64,000 nucleotides of DNA from JAHBNG01 sp039028975 (GCA_039028975.1 JBCCHB010000042.1:39885-103884); one strand, 5' to 3'; counted from the stretch's first letter, positions 1 to 9,355 are shown. Numbers and translations are program-made. Notes: a model not told the origin generated them from the letters alone.

Positions 1-1457
1 TGGGATGTATTCAAGTAAAGAGTCGTCCACGGTCCGTTGTGGGTCAGGGCTAATGATGCTGAGCCAAACTGGACAGGTGTACTATTGTCTGTTTGGTATG
101 TGACATCCCCCCACGCCCCTATGTTCCATGCTGGCGCTACCACATCATCGTAGAGAATCAAACTTGCTTGCCCGCCCGAACCAGGCGTCGGAGTAGGTGG
201 TTCAGGTGTAGCTGTTGGCGGTGCAGGCGTAGCCGTCGGCGTCCCTGGTGTCGGTGTATTCCCAGAAGTTCCGCTAATGGTAATTTGGATCGATTCGCGT
301 ATGCGCAGGTAGGCGTAGATCTCTTCAGCCGGTGCCACCCAAATACTTTGGTCCCCCCCCGCACCATAGGCGTTGTCAATGTGGGCCATTACGCTGTTTA
401 GAGCACTCTCTTTTCCACTATGAGAGAAGGTGTTGTACCAGAAGTGCTGGGTAGGGCTAGCATGAGCGGCCATCCAATCAATAATCGAAATGGCTTCCGC
501 TGGATCGTCCAACTCAATCGGATTCCCACGGCCAATGGCCATCTCAAAATTAAATGATTTGGCTGTCCGGCCATTGCTGGTAAAATCGAGTGTATTTGGA
601 TCAACTATCAATAGCGCGTCATTGCCACTCTCATTGAAGATGGTAAGCGTTGTCCCCTGATTCCGATGTTGAAGAATGTAAGGGTGATAATTAGCGTCAA
701 AGCAGGGTGCTGCAAATGAGTTGATCACATAACCCGGCTTGGGCGAATCTGGAATGATCTCGTTGATTCGATTATAGCCATCCAAAATTTCGTTTTCATA
801 GTCGACGCCATAGCAGCCATGGTCATAGGTGTGATTGCCTACCGCCCAGCCATTCCCCAGCAGTTGGTGAAGATTGATCTTGTCTAGAATCCACTCTTGG
901 TCCCTTGTGTCACTAATATCGCTAGCGATCATGTAAACGGTAGCTCTATAGTTGTAACTATCGAAGATAGCAATCGAATCCATCAAAAAGACGTTGTCAT
1001 CCATCCCATGGGACCAGGCGAATGCTTTGTCGTCCTTGAGTGAAGCGATGGTTGCCAAACCACTAAATGAAGTGGCGTCGGGTCCATCTAGAGATAGCTG
1101 TACTGATGTACCATCGGTTGTAAATGTAAGGATGCCCGCGCCTGCATCGTAGAGATACGACAGCGTATCTGTACCATCTTCAATGAGCGTAATATTTGTG
1201 ACATTACCCACAGGGAGCTGTAGCGTTATGTCATGATAGTTGAGGGCGGGTATGCTGGAACGATCCAACGAAATGGTGTACGTGGATGATGTGGCACCAA
1301 AAATGTTTACGGGTAAAGCAAGCCAAACAAAGATCAGCCACAGGCTAACAAAGATAGGAATAATTGCTCGCCGCGCATCGGTAGCATTGGCGCGGGCCGA
1401 ACGATTGTCAGAATTTTCGAGACCACGATGATGGGAAAGGTACTTAGGGTACTCCAC
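1..1457 (-). CDS. Membrane-anchored polysaccharide deacetylase-like protein, 3' part beyond the window
   Basis: One uninterrupted minus-strand frame runs from a GTG at 1457 off the left edge, so the C-terminus is missing. The GTG is preceded by AAGGAG with 7-nt spacing, and the first in-frame ATG lies deep inside the domain, so GTG is the likely start. Residues about 31-53 form one hydrophobic helix (signal anchor). A NodB-like region follows, with an Asp-Asp pair at about 153-154 and H-T-Y-D-H at about 209-213, the usual metal-binding layout of carbohydrate esterase family 4. A Thr/Pro-rich linker (about 400-428) leads into a domain that may be a carbohydrate-binding or jelly-roll module. 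The expected role is deacetylation of a cell-surface or external polysaccharide. Family assignment rests on motifs only. Confidence 0.72.
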   Translation of the reverse strand, partial: MEYPKYLSHHRGLENSDNRSARANATDARRAIIPIFVSLWLIFVWLALPVNIFGATSSTYTISLDRSSIPALNYHDITLQLPVGNVTNITLIEDGTDTLSYLYDAGAGILTFTTDGTSVQLSLDGPDATSFSGLATIASLKDDKAFAWSHGMDDNVFLMDSIAIFDSYNYRATVYMIASDISDTRDQEWILDKINLHQLLGNGWAVGNHTYDHGCYGVDYENEILDGYNRINEIIPDSPKPGYVINSFAAPCFDANYHPYILQHRNQGTTLTIFNESGNDALLIVDPNTLDFTSNGRTAKSFNFEMAIGRGNPIELDDPAEAISIIDWMAAHASPTQHFWYNTFSHSGKESALNSVMAHIDNAYGAGGDQSIWVAPAEEIYAYLRIRESIQITISGTSGNTPTPGTPTATPAPPTATPEPPTPTPGSGGQASLILYDDVVAPAWNIGAWGDVTYQTDNSTPVQFGSASLALTHNGPWTTLYLNTS

Positions 1458-1544
1458 AGACTATCTCCTTAACAAGCGCACTACCGATAGGACGGAGCCT
1501 TATATAGACGGCCAGATACAACTCTTATACCCGTGAGGATAGAT

Positions 1545-1624
1545 GACCAGAAAAGTTCTGTCCCCCCTTCTCGGAATTTCCCAGAGTGGATGAGTCAAGA
1601 GTCGGGACAAGACTTTTCTGACGG
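1545..1624. repeat. Family A MITE-like repeat, copy A1
   Basis: Imperfect inverted ends CCAGAAAAGTTCTGTCC and GGACAAGACTTTTCTG enclose a core with GAGTGGATGAGTCAAGAGTC. The copy lies between the deacetylase and the AhpD-like gene. The rest of the 544-bp gap (1458-2001) shows AT-rich sequence and no gene I can support. Confidence 0.85.
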
Positions 1625-2001
1625 ACTGTAAAAAGTGTGCAAAGAACTGCGAGGCAAAACTCGTGGGAACAGTGGTGCTCTACTCTATATGATTGAGCGG
1701 AAGCCTGCATTAACAACTGCACTGAATGGCATATACCAAAAAAATGTATGCCAAACCAATCCATAGTAGTATATACTAAACTAATCCATTTTGGACCTTA
1801 CGAATTTTAGACAATCTGGTAAAGAGTATAATGCAATTGGGCACAGATTGAGTATAAAGGATTTCCACAACGTCTACCCCTGTGGTAAAGTTTGGTATCG
1901 ATATTGTCTCTCAATTCGCAGCCGTTGGGATTGCTCCAATCCTACGGGGAAATCCAGCCCTCTTTTTTGACACGCTGCACCGATTCACGAAGGATTCTTA
2001 A

Positions 2002-2406
2002 ATGGCAACTGTCAACCTGATAGAGTATGAAGATGCCTCACCAGAGGTTCGAGCTGTCTATGAGGATATTCAGGCGACTCGCCAAACCCAAGTAATCAAC
2101 AACTTTTGGAAAGCCCTTGCTAATCATCCAGAGACATTAGAGCGAATCTGGACCACTCTAAAAGAAGTCATGGGACCAGGCGAGCTAGATCCACTAACCA
2201 AAGAGCTTATCTATATCGCGGTCTCGATTGCCAACAACTGTGAGTATTGCATCCACTCCCATACGGCTTCAGCCTTTGCCAAAGGAATGAGCCAAGCCCA
2301 ATACCAAGAACTGATTGCCATTGTTGGCATGGCACATCAGACAAATGGCATTGCAAACGGCCTGAAAGTACCAGTAGATGATCTATTTTTGAAAGGACAA
2401 CCATGA
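2002..2406 (+). CDS. AhpD-like / carboxymuconolactone decarboxylase family protein
   Basis: This 134-residue protein carries the AhpD-type motif C-E-Y-C-I-H-S-H at about residues 79-86, preceded by helices typical of the carboxymuconolactone decarboxylase family. Members of this fold that keep the C-x-x-C-x-x-x-H signature are often thiol-dependent peroxidase or reductase partners, so a cytoplasmic redox role is likely, but the substrate is unknown. The gene overlaps the next gene by four bases (ATGA), which suggests translational coupling with the aminotransferase. The length fits a single-domain family member and nothing is missing. Confidence 0.85.
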   Translation: MATVNLIEYEDASPEVRAVYEDIQATRQTQVINNFWKALANHPETLERIWTTLKEVMGPGELDPLTKELIYIAVSIANNCEYCIHSHTASAFAKGMSQAQYQELIAIVGMAHQTNGIANGLKVPVDDLFLKGQP

Positions 2407-3332
2407 CGACATTGGCATACTTTGAAGGAGAAATCGTCCCCTATAGCCAGGCTACAGTAAGCATTGGCTGTAATACGCTCCACTATGGGACAGGGTGTTT
2501 TGGTGGGTTACGCGCTTTTTGGAATGATGATGAGGAGCAGCTTTATCTATTTCGGCCTCATGATCACTTTACCCGTTTGCTCAACAGTGCCAGGTTGCTA
2601 CTCTGTGAATTAGATTATACAGTTGAGCAACTGGTCGAGATTACTATCGAGCTGCTCGCCCGAGAAGGATGGCAGCAGAATGTCTATATTCGCCCTATCG
2701 TTTATAAAGACGATGAGATCTTCCGCGTTTGGCTCCATGACGCCAATGACAAGCTTGCCATCTTTAGCCAAGCCATCGGTAATTACATCAAGAACGAGAA
2801 TGCACTTGATATTTGCGTTAGCTCCTGGCGACGGGTAGATGATACGGCTATGCCTGCCCGCGGTAAAGTGAACGGTACATATGTCAATAGCGCTTTGGTC
2901 AAAAGCGATGCTGTACTCAGTGGCTTTGACGATGCGATTGTACTGAACCAGGATGGTCATGTGGCCGAAGCCAGTGCAGCCAATTTTATGATGATTCGAG
3001 ATGGCGTGGTGATTACACCGCCCATCACCAGCAATTTGCTCGAAGGCATTACCCGTCGCACAGTCATGCAACTGCTTCGGGATGAGTTGTCTTTGGAGGT
3101 AGTCGAACGGGAGATTGATCGCTCTGAACTCTATCTAGCCGAGGAGGCCTTCTTCTGTGGCACGGGTGTCCAAATTGCATCCATCGGCACAATTGATCAT
3201 CGCAAAGTAGGTGATGGCCAGATCGGTCCTATTGGCGGTCAGTTGAGCGCTCTCTACCAACGTGTTGTGACAGGAAGAGTCAGCGCCTATAGAGACTGGT
3301 TGGTGCCAATTCCGGTGCCCGAATTCGCGTAA
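2403..3332 (+). CDS. Class IV aminotransferase (branched-chain aminotransferase-like)
   Basis: The 309-residue protein matches the fold-type IV PLP aminotransferases. The N-terminal region has the G-C-F-G-G-L-R-A-F segment. The likely PLP-binding lysine is K155 in P-A-R-G-K-V-N-G, and E189 sits in the conserved E-A-S-A-A-N-F motif near the cofactor ring nitrogen. The best guess is transfer of amino groups between branched-chain amino acids and 2-oxoglutarate, but D-amino-acid aminotransferase and aminodeoxychorismate lyase share this fold. It starts inside the end of the AhpD-like gene (ATGA overlap), so the two are probably translated as a unit. Confidence 0.85.
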   Translation: MTTLAYFEGEIVPYSQATVSIGCNTLHYGTGCFGGLRAFWNDDEEQLYLFRPHDHFTRLLNSARLLLCELDYTVEQLVEITIELLAREGWQQNVYIRPIVYKDDEIFRVWLHDANDKLAIFSQAIGNYIKNENALDICVSSWRRVDDTAMPARGKVNGTYVNSALVKSDAVLSGFDDAIVLNQDGHVAEASAANFMMIRDGVVITPPITSNLLEGITRRTVMQLLRDELSLEVVEREIDRSELYLAEEAFFCGTGVQIASIGTIDHRKVGDGQIGPIGGQLSALYQRVVTGRVSAYRDWLVPIPVPEFA

Positions 3333-3362
3333 AAATAGAGGCTTTTTTGGTAGCTCAGATAA

Positions 3363-3398
3363 TTTTGTAGGGGCAAGGCACTTCTGCCTCTACAAAAA
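3363..3398. repeat. Hairpin after the aminotransferase gene
   Basis: TTTTGTAGGGGCA pairs with TGCCTCTACAAAA around a 10-nt loop. It lies 30 bp after the aminotransferase stop and ahead of the propeller gene. It could act as a terminator or be a dispersed palindrome of the kind common in gene-poor gaps of Chloroflexota and cyanobacteria. Confidence 0.6.
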
Positions 3399-3432
3399 CA
3401 GCGTCACCTCCCTACGATCCTGAAGAACCCAA

Positions 3433-6075
3433 ATGAAGTTAGAGATAATGAGATACGTTTTATGGTTTTGTGGGATATTGCTCTTGCTCTGGGGCGTTAT
3501 GGTTCAACCGCTAAATAGCGGCTGTGTTGAATACAGTCGTTTCCGCTGGTGTCTGCCGGATAGAACCAGCGGTCGTTTTCAAACAGAACTCACCATAAAG
3601 AGGCTGAACGTTGATGATAATGCCATTTCACAGACGACCTTCAATCCGCTTACCCAGGGTCACTTGGTCTCACAGTCGTGGCAAGCTGCAGAGCAAAAAT
3701 TGGCGTCCAACCTAATTCTGGATGAGTCTACCTATTCACAGGCTATGCCAGCCTTCCAATCGCCCGCCCAGCCTCTGCTTGCTTGGAGTGTGGCTCCGGA
3801 TGGTGCGGTTTATGTGCTGGATGCGCTCTTGTACGTCTATGAGTTGGCCCCCAGCACATTGAGTCCCGTTGCCCACTCGATACGACTCGGTTCCGTAGTG
3901 GGGGGTGAAGTGGCGGCCATGGCTGCGGACAACGAACGGATCTATCTTTCTGGCCCTGTGCTGGGCCAAACAGTACTTTTGCGTCGAATTGATCTCACCG
4001 TTGAGACAACCCTTGCCGCAACGCTGAATCGACGCCCCCCTGGCACGCCAACGTCTGCCCTGATGGCTGTCGATCCAGGACGGCACCTCTTTCTGGTAAG
4101 CGAAGGAGGTGTTACTGCGTCGGGTTATTCTCGGAATGCACTTTGGGCTTATGATTTATCCGATTTGACCCAGCCTCCAGAGGCATTGATCCCGGCAAGT
4201 TTAGGAGAAGGAACGGGCTTTGCAGAGCCGCAAGGTCTGGTCATTGATGCAGAGGCACGCCATCTCTTTGTGGCGATTTTTAGTGCGCCCGGTACGTCCC
4301 CACGGAATTCCCGGGGGATTGGCTTGATTCATTTGGATTCATTTGAACGACTGGAGGGCGTGGATCTAAAGAACGGTTTTAGCTACGATTCATTGCCAAC
4401 CATTGCCTCAGCAAGCAACCTGCTGGCCATGACCTCAACGCCCCGTTCTGGCTGGGAAGTCTTGCACCTCTATGATCGAGCAGCACTACCGTTGAGCAAT
4501 CAGTCGCAAGAACCTTTGGCTGCTCTATCGGGCCTAGGTGGTCAACCAAAGATTGATCCCCAGGGTGATTGGCTCTATCTACCTCAAGAGCGCGGGCTTT
4601 GGGTTTTGCGCAGCCACGATCTGAGCCTTGCCTCCATCTTTCCCTTTGTGAATGACCATCCCACCGATTTACTTATATCGCCAGATGGCAAGACGCTTTA
4701 CCTCTTTGGAAATGGGTGGCAGAGTGCCTTATCCACAGCCGAGCTGCATACAATGGGGATTGCCACGGTCCAACCCTTCCCAGAAAATTGGGCTTCGGGG
4801 CCATCTCGCCAGAACCTGATTTTCACATCGCCCCAGGTGGCAGAGGATGGAACTGTGTTGCGACCATTGGGGGGGCCTCATAGCACCTATCGTTCGCTGG
4901 ATGGTGGGGTCAGTTGGAGACCGCTGATCAACATCAACCCTGAAGGGGGTCCATCCCAAGAGCAGCGGCTGGCAGCCAATAGCACTCGCTTTTCTCTTTC
5001 TCCCGATTTTGTTCAGGATCGCACGCTGACTGCGGCTAACGGTGCTGTCATGCGCTCGCTGGACGCAGGCGAAACTTGGCACTTTTGGGCACCACGGATG
5101 GCATTTGCCTCGGACCGTAGCGGCAATCGAGACATCTTTACCGCTGATGAACAGGGTGAGGGGTTCCAACAAATCACTGCCAATCCGGCCAATGACGAGA
5201 CTCCAGCTTGGTCGCCTGCCTGGACGCGTATTGCATTTGCATCCGATCGCAGCGGAAACTGGGATATCTATACGATTCGGGCTGATTGTGCGCCTCAATT
5301 TCCAGAGGATGAAGTTGCTTGCGATTTGCGCCAGCTTACCGATAATCTGGCTGATGATCTGCTGCCTGCTTGGTCACCAGATGGCCGGGCCATTGCCTTT
5401 GTCTCCATGCGTGATGGCAATCCCGAAATTTATATGATGGAATTGGAGAGCGACACGACTCAGCGTATTACTTGGCATGATGGCGGGGATTGGCGCCCTG
5501 CTTGGCTGCCGAATGGAACCCAACTTGTCTTTACCAGTGATCGCAATGGCAACAATGATCTCTTTATACAAAATGTACGCCAAGACCGTACGCTGAACTT
5601 TTTCCCCGTTGAACGGTATGAGTATTTCACTGCTCGACCCATTGTAGAAGGACCAGCCGACGAACGCGATCCGGCCATGACGGCTGCTGGACACTTGCTC
5701 TTCTGGACGGATGAGGTTGTTGCAGAGCAGATTGTTATCGAGAAGAGCACAGAAGACCAAGCTGATCAAGGGCAGGCTACTGATGGCGCGCCTATTCAAG
5801 GCATGATTACCGCTTTGCCTAGATTCGGTAGTAGGTTCGGCAGTGACCCTCAAGAGAGAGTTCATTATTCAATTGGGGAGGGCGTTGTAGGGCATCCTAG
5901 CGGTTTACCGAACCCCACCGAATATAGTCGATTGCTCGCCTCCATCCAACAAGAAGGTGATGTCGATATCTATCGAATTGAGCGGGAAAATGTCACTCCG
6001 CTAATTACGGGGCCAGGTTTTGACGGTCACCCTGCTGGCACGCCGGTCTGGTGGGATCCTAACTTTTCATGGTGA
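3433..6075 (+). CDS. Exported TolB/PD40-type beta-propeller protein
   Basis: The 880-residue protein begins with a hydrophobic export segment (about residues 5-25). The first half looks like a propeller with loosely repeated blades. The second half has at least four PD40/TolB-like blades, recognised by repeats of F-A-S-D-R-S-G-N-x-D-I and P-A-W-S-P-x, between about residues 555 and 740. Such blades usually form a toroid that binds proteins or ligands at the cell surface. No catalytic motif is visible. Two ATGs (3433 and 3448) could start it and neither has a strong ribosome site. It looks like a single-gene unit. Confidence 0.75.
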   Translation: MKLEIMRYVLWFCGILLLLWGVMVQPLNSGCVEYSRFRWCLPDRTSGRFQTELTIKRLNVDDNAISQTTFNPLTQGHLVSQSWQAAEQKLASNLILDESTYSQAMPAFQSPAQPLLAWSVAPDGAVYVLDALLYVYELAPSTLSPVAHSIRLGSVVGGEVAAMAADNERIYLSGPVLGQTVLLRRIDLTVETTLAATLNRRPPGTPTSALMAVDPGRHLFLVSEGGVTASGYSRNALWAYDLSDLTQPPEALIPASLGEGTGFAEPQGLVIDAEARHLFVAIFSAPGTSPRNSRGIGLIHLDSFERLEGVDLKNGFSYDSLPTIASASNLLAMTSTPRSGWEVLHLYDRAALPLSNQSQEPLAALSGLGGQPKIDPQGDWLYLPQERGLWVLRSHDLSLASIFPFVNDHPTDLLISPDGKTLYLFGNGWQSALSTAELHTMGIATVQPFPENWASGPSRQNLIFTSPQVAEDGTVLRPLGGPHSTYRSLDGGVSWRPLININPEGGPSQEQRLAANSTRFSLSPDFVQDRTLTAANGAVMRSLDAGETWHFWAPRMAFASDRSGNRDIFTADEQGEGFQQITANPANDETPAWSPAWTRIAFASDRSGNWDIYTIRADCAPQFPEDEVACDLRQLTDNLADDLLPAWSPDGRAIAFVSMRDGNPEIYMMELESDTTQRITWHDGGDWRPAWLPNGTQLVFTSDRNGNNDLFIQNVRQDRTLNFFPVERYEYFTARPIVEGPADERDPAMTAAGHLLFWTDEVVAEQIVIEKSTEDQADQGQATDGAPIQGMITALPRFGSRFGSDPQERVHYSIGEGVVGHPSGLPNPTEYSRLLASIQQEGDVDIYRIERENVTPLITGPGFDGHPAGTPVWWDPNFSW

Positions 6076-6212
6076 ACATTCAGGAACGGGAATTAAATAA
6101 CTTGAGCACATGAAGGGGCTACACCCGATTGAAACGCGCAAGTTATTTGCAACTTATTCCTTAACTAGAGCTGTGTATGGCAGTTGTTTGGAGAACGATG
6201 CTATTTGGATGT

Positions 6213-6302
6213 TCTATACTGCGGTCGTTTGGAAAACCATAGTTTTCCAAAGCTTTACTAGGCTAACCAAACTACGATTTCCAAACAGTGCTGAGTCTAA
6301 TA
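6213..6302. repeat. Family B covarying palindrome, copy B1
   Basis: It starts at TATACTGCGGTCG and ends at GCTGAGTCTAATA, with internal arms GGAAAACCATAGTTT and AAACTACGATTTCC. It lies between the propeller gene and the first GNAT gene. A frame reading through this copy (6110-6322) is not believed to be a gene. Confidence 0.85.
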
Positions 6303-6337
6303 GAGAAAAACTAGGGTGGTGAAACGGAAATGAGAGT

Positions 6338-6802
6338 ATGGGCAAAAACATGATTGTTCGGTCTGTTGTTCAAGAAGATTTTGACGCGTGGAAGGTACTT
6401 TGGGACGGCTACAATACTTTCTATGGGCGTTCTGGGGCAACGGCTTTGCCCTATAGGATTACGCAGATGACGTGGGCTCGCTTTTTTGATGGCTATGAAC
6501 CTGTTCATGCTCTCGTAGCAGAACGGTCGGGTGAGCTGGTGGGGATTGTCCATTATCTGTTCCACCGAAGCACAACCATGATAGAACCCAACTGTTACCT
6601 GCAGGATCTCTTTACTGCCGAAGAGGCGCGCGGTCAGGGCGTGGGCCATGCACTGATTGAAGCAGTCTACCAGCGAGCTAAAGATGCAGGATCTAAGCGA
6701 GTCTACTGGCATACCCACGAGACAAATGTAGTGGCCATGCGTTTATATGATGATGTTGCTGAACAGCCTGGTTTTGTCATGTACAGCAAAGCGTTGACGT
6801 AG
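6338..6802 (+). CDS. GNAT-family N-acetyltransferase
   Basis: This 154-residue protein has the GNAT fold. The acetyl-CoA pyrophosphate loop reads E-A-R-G-Q-G-V-G-H-A-L (about residues 93-103), and the conserved N-x-x-A-x-x-L-Y-D segment follows near the C-terminus. It should transfer an acetyl group from acetyl-CoA to an unknown amine. A second start at 6350 (M-I-V-R-S) is possible. It ends one base before the next GNAT gene begins, so the two probably share a transcript. Copy B1 ends 35 bp upstream of the start. Confidence 0.85.
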   Translation: MGKNMIVRSVVQEDFDAWKVLWDGYNTFYGRSGATALPYRITQMTWARFFDGYEPVHALVAERSGELVGIVHYLFHRSTTMIEPNCYLQDLFTAEEARGQGVGHALIEAVYQRAKDAGSKRVYWHTHETNVVAMRLYDDVAEQPGFVMYSKALT

Positions 6803-6803
6803 C

Positions 6804-7379
6804 ATGAGCCTGATTTTAGAAACGTCTCGCTTGAAAATGCGATCATTTCAGGATAGTGACATTCAGACGTTTGCAGCCTACCGCTCTGAACCTGATGTAG
6901 CCAAATATCAGAGCTGGGATGCACCTTACCCCATAGAACAAGCCACCAACTTGGTTAAAGCTGTAAGAGCCACTCAACCTGGCACTGTAGGGGAATGGTA
7001 TCAGGTAGCCCTTGAACGCAAAGAGGGGAATGAACTGATAGGCGATTGCGCGTTCCACATTTTGGCCGACGAGCCACAACAGGCTGAAATTGGCTATACC
7101 CTCGCTTCCAAGTACCAGGGGTATGGCTATGCGACGGAAGCCGTCACAAGGCTACTTGACTATCTATTTGGCGAACTGAATCTCCACCGCGTCCGTGCGA
7201 CTTGCGACGTTGATAATTTGGCATCTAGTAAGTTGTTAGAGCGAATTGGTATGAGGCGAGAGGCCCACTTTGTAGAAAATATTTGGTTTAAGGGGCAATG
7301 GGGGAGTGAGTATCTATATGCACTATTGCGGAGTGAGTGGATTTTATCGTCTGATAGTGCATCGAATATCTTCTCATAG
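6804..7379 (+). CDS. RimJ/RimL-type GNAT acetyltransferase
   Basis: The 191-residue protein resembles the RimJ/RimL branch of GNAT enzymes. It opens with L-x-T-S-R-L-K-M-R-S-F, carries the acetyl-CoA loop K-Y-Q-G-Y-G-Y-A-T-E-A (about residues 104-114), and ends with the N-x-A-S-S-K-L-L-E-R-I-G-M-R-R-E pattern. Relatives acetylate N-termini of ribosomal proteins or small molecules. The substrate here is unknown. The gene follows the other GNAT gene after a single base. Confidence 0.87.
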   Translation: MSLILETSRLKMRSFQDSDIQTFAAYRSEPDVAKYQSWDAPYPIEQATNLVKAVRATQPGTVGEWYQVALERKEGNELIGDCAFHILADEPQQAEIGYTLASKYQGYGYATEAVTRLLDYLFGELNLHRVRATCDVDNLASSKLLERIGMRREAHFVENIWFKGQWGSEYLYALLRSEWILSSDSASNIFS

Positions 7380-7826
7380 GAACTCCAAACTTTTTTTGCT
7401 ATAATTGACATGTTCGGATACCTAGTATCAACAGATTCAATAGAGTCCTCAGATTTTCTTCTATTTAATTTGTGCGATCTGTTGGCGAAACTCTCTTTCT
7501 GAAAAACTATACCTGGAAGAATCAGTTATATATAGGAAGCTGAAGGACTAAAATATGAGTAGCGCCATTGCAATACGGGGTGTCAAATGCTTGAATCCTG
7601 CGTATTTTCTATGCAGGAAAAAGTGCTAAACTTTATTCCATCTTTAGATACGTCCATTTGACGAGGTATCGCGGGTATACATCTGCTATCGTTTGCTAGT
7701 ACAATCCAGGAAGATGATCTGCAGCTAATGAGCAATGCCATTGAATACGGATGTTATACTTCCCATTTGAGCCGTTCACAGTATCGCAGGTCTATGCCGG
7801 AGAGAAGTATATAGGAAAAAGTATAT
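7380..7826. other. Intergenic gap with no supported gene
   Basis: This 447-bp stretch holds a short frame from 7555 (24 codons, M-S-S-A-I-A-I-R-G) behind a GAAGGA-like site. It could be a fragment, but there is not enough sequence to name it. The end (7807-7826) is AT-rich with a GTATAT repeat just before xisH and may contain its promoter. Confidence 0.4.
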
Positions 7827-8243
7827 ATGCCAGCAAAGGATGCATTTCATGAGGCTGTAGTCGATGCCCTCGATAAAGAAGATTGGGAAATTACGGAGGA
7901 TCCTTTCTATATCGAGTTTGCCCAAGTCGAGATGTATATAGATTTGGGTGCAGAAAAGCTACTGGCTGCAGAAAAAGAAAGTCAGAAAATAGCTGTTGAG
8001 ATCAAAAGCTTCCTTGGTTCTTCAGCTATTTCAGAATTTCATACGGCTATAGGCCAATACATGAATTATCGTCTCGCATTGGGTGACTTACATCCGGACC
8101 GAATACTAGACTTAGCTGTTCCTGAAGATACGTATAACGAATTTTTTGTACAACAATTTGGGCAACTTGCTATAACGCATTATAAACTGAAGCTCATCGT
8201 TTATAATGTAGCTCGAAAGGAAATTATTCGATGGCTAGAGTAG
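7827..8243 (+). CDS. xisH: XisH family protein
   Basis: The 138-residue protein opens with M-P-A-K-D-A-F-H and contains the family's E-K-E-S-Q-K-I-A-V-E-I-K-S-F-L-G segment and the A-I-G-Q-Y-M-N-Y-R motif. XisH was named for control of fdxN-element excision in Nostoc/Anabaena and has a PD-(D/E)xK-like endonuclease fold. The D/E-x-K pattern E-I-K is visible at about residues 56-58. Pairs of xisH and xisI genes are widespread in cyanobacteria and Chloroflexota far from any fdxN element, so the real role here is unknown. It overlaps xisI by 13 bases, as usual for the pair, and its length is normal. Confidence 0.88.
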   Translation: MPAKDAFHEAVVDALDKEDWEITEDPFYIEFAQVEMYIDLGAEKLLAAEKESQKIAVEIKSFLGSSAISEFHTAIGQYMNYRLALGDLHPDRILDLAVPEDTYNEFFVQQFGQLAITHYKLKLIVYNVARKEIIRWLE

Positions 8244-8554
8244 ATGAATATGCAGAATGTGTGCAAGGATACCTCAAACAATATGCATCGACCAAGCATT
8301 CGATTCAACAGATAGAGACACAGACAATTTTTGACACTGAGCATCACCACTACCAGCTCATGAACGTTGGTTGGATTGATAATAGACGAGTTTACGGCAG
8401 CGTACTACACATTGATATCAAAGATGATAAGGTCTGGATCCAACATAACGGAACGGAACTGCCAGTGGCCGAAGAATTAGTTGCACTCGCGGCCGTACGC
8501 TCGGTCTCGTCGGCGAAAGCGGTTGCGGAAAGACGACAACCACGCTGGCGCTGA
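8231..8554 (+). pseudogene. xisI: XisI family gene with a replaced 3' end
   Basis: The first about 85 residues match XisI: K-Y-A-S-like N-terminal helix, H-Y-Q-L-M-N-V-G-W, R-V-Y-G-S-V-L-H-I-D-I-K and the P-V-A-E-E-L-V-A-L helix. After that helix the expected G-V-P-K-E-D-I-V-L tail is absent. The DNA instead becomes the coding sequence of an oligopeptide ABC ATPase in another frame, and the reading frame ends with about 20 unrelated residues. The junction lies close to 8486-8491. The shortened protein might still fold, but it lacks the normal C-terminus, so I call it damaged. Confidence 0.75.
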
Positions 8555-9345
8555 CTCGTCTATTGCCTGCGCAGGGTCGCATTGTGACAGGTCAGCTTCT
8601 CTATCAGGATGTGGATCTACTTCAGCTTTCGGAAGCTCAAATGCGAAGGTATTGGTGGAATAACCTGGCCATGGTCTTCCAAGGTGCCATGAATGTGCTC
8701 AACCCCGTGTGGCGGATCGGCGATCAGATTGCAGAATCTATTATACTCTACCAGAATGCGGACAAGGTGACGGCCCACGAGCAAGTTGAATCCTTGCTGG
8801 ATCTGGTAGGCATTGCCCCTCAGCGGGCACGCCAGTATCCCCACGAATATAGTGGAAGGATGCGACAGCGGGCCATGATCGCTATGGCACTGACCTGTTC
8901 GCCTGACATCCTGATTGCTGATGAACCAACTACGGCGTTGGATGTGATGATCCAGGCTCAAATTCTGGAGTTGCTGCAGAATCTCCAAGAGCAGCTAGGG
9001 CTGGCCATCGTCTTAGTGACCCACGATCTGGGGGTTGTGGCCAAAGTGTGTGACGATGTCGTGGTTATGTATGGTGGCAAGGTAGCTGAAAGCGGTCCGG
9101 TCGACCACATATTTAACGCTCCCCAGCATCCGTACACCCAGCGCTTAATGCAAGCATTCCCAGATATTGACAGCCCTGACGGCAGTCTCACCTCTATACC
9201 GGGTCATCCACCATCATTGGATTGGCTGCCACTAGGGTGCCGCTTTGAGCCACGCTGTCATCTGCGTCAGGATGGCTGTCTGCAGATGCCACAATCGAAG
9301 ATGGTTGGGGCAGATCATCGGGTAGCCTGTCATCTGATCGGATGA
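8487..9345 (+). pseudogene. 5'-truncated oligopeptide/dipeptide ABC transporter ATP-binding gene (OppD/DppD-like)
   Basis: From 8491 the frame reads G-R-T-L-G-L-V-G-E-S-G-C-G-K-T-T, the Walker A region of OppD/DppD-type ATPases. The Q-loop region, signature (Y-S-G-R-M-R-Q-R, where S-G-G is usual), Walker B with D-E-P-T-T-A-L-D and the H-loop T-H-D-L-G-V-V follow. The C-terminal oligopeptide-ABC domain ends with the C-R-F-x-P-R-C-x3-10-C cysteine cluster. About 40-50 N-terminal residues are missing and the gene fuses to xisI. The first ATG (8563) is beyond Walker A, so a start there cannot give an active ATPase. No permease or binding-protein genes lie nearby. Confidence 0.82.
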
Positions 9346-9355
9346 TTTTAAATTC

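Noticed and set aside
93..604. Plus and minus frames at 93-401, 158-379 and 398-604
   Set aside because: They are shadows of the long minus-strand deacetylase frame that runs from 1457 to the left edge.
6110..6322. 70-codon frame upstream of the first GNAT gene
   Set aside because: It is mostly made of repeat B1 and has no family resemblance.
7680..7800. Antitoxin-like fragment (Q-E-D-D-L-Q-L-M-S-N-A-I-E) before xisH
   Set aside because: The match is short, has no start codon and no conserved surroundings.
8563..9345. Complete ABC ATPase starting at ATG 8563
   Set aside because: Walker A lies upstream of this ATG in the same frame, so the protein would be inactive. The gene is 5'-truncated.
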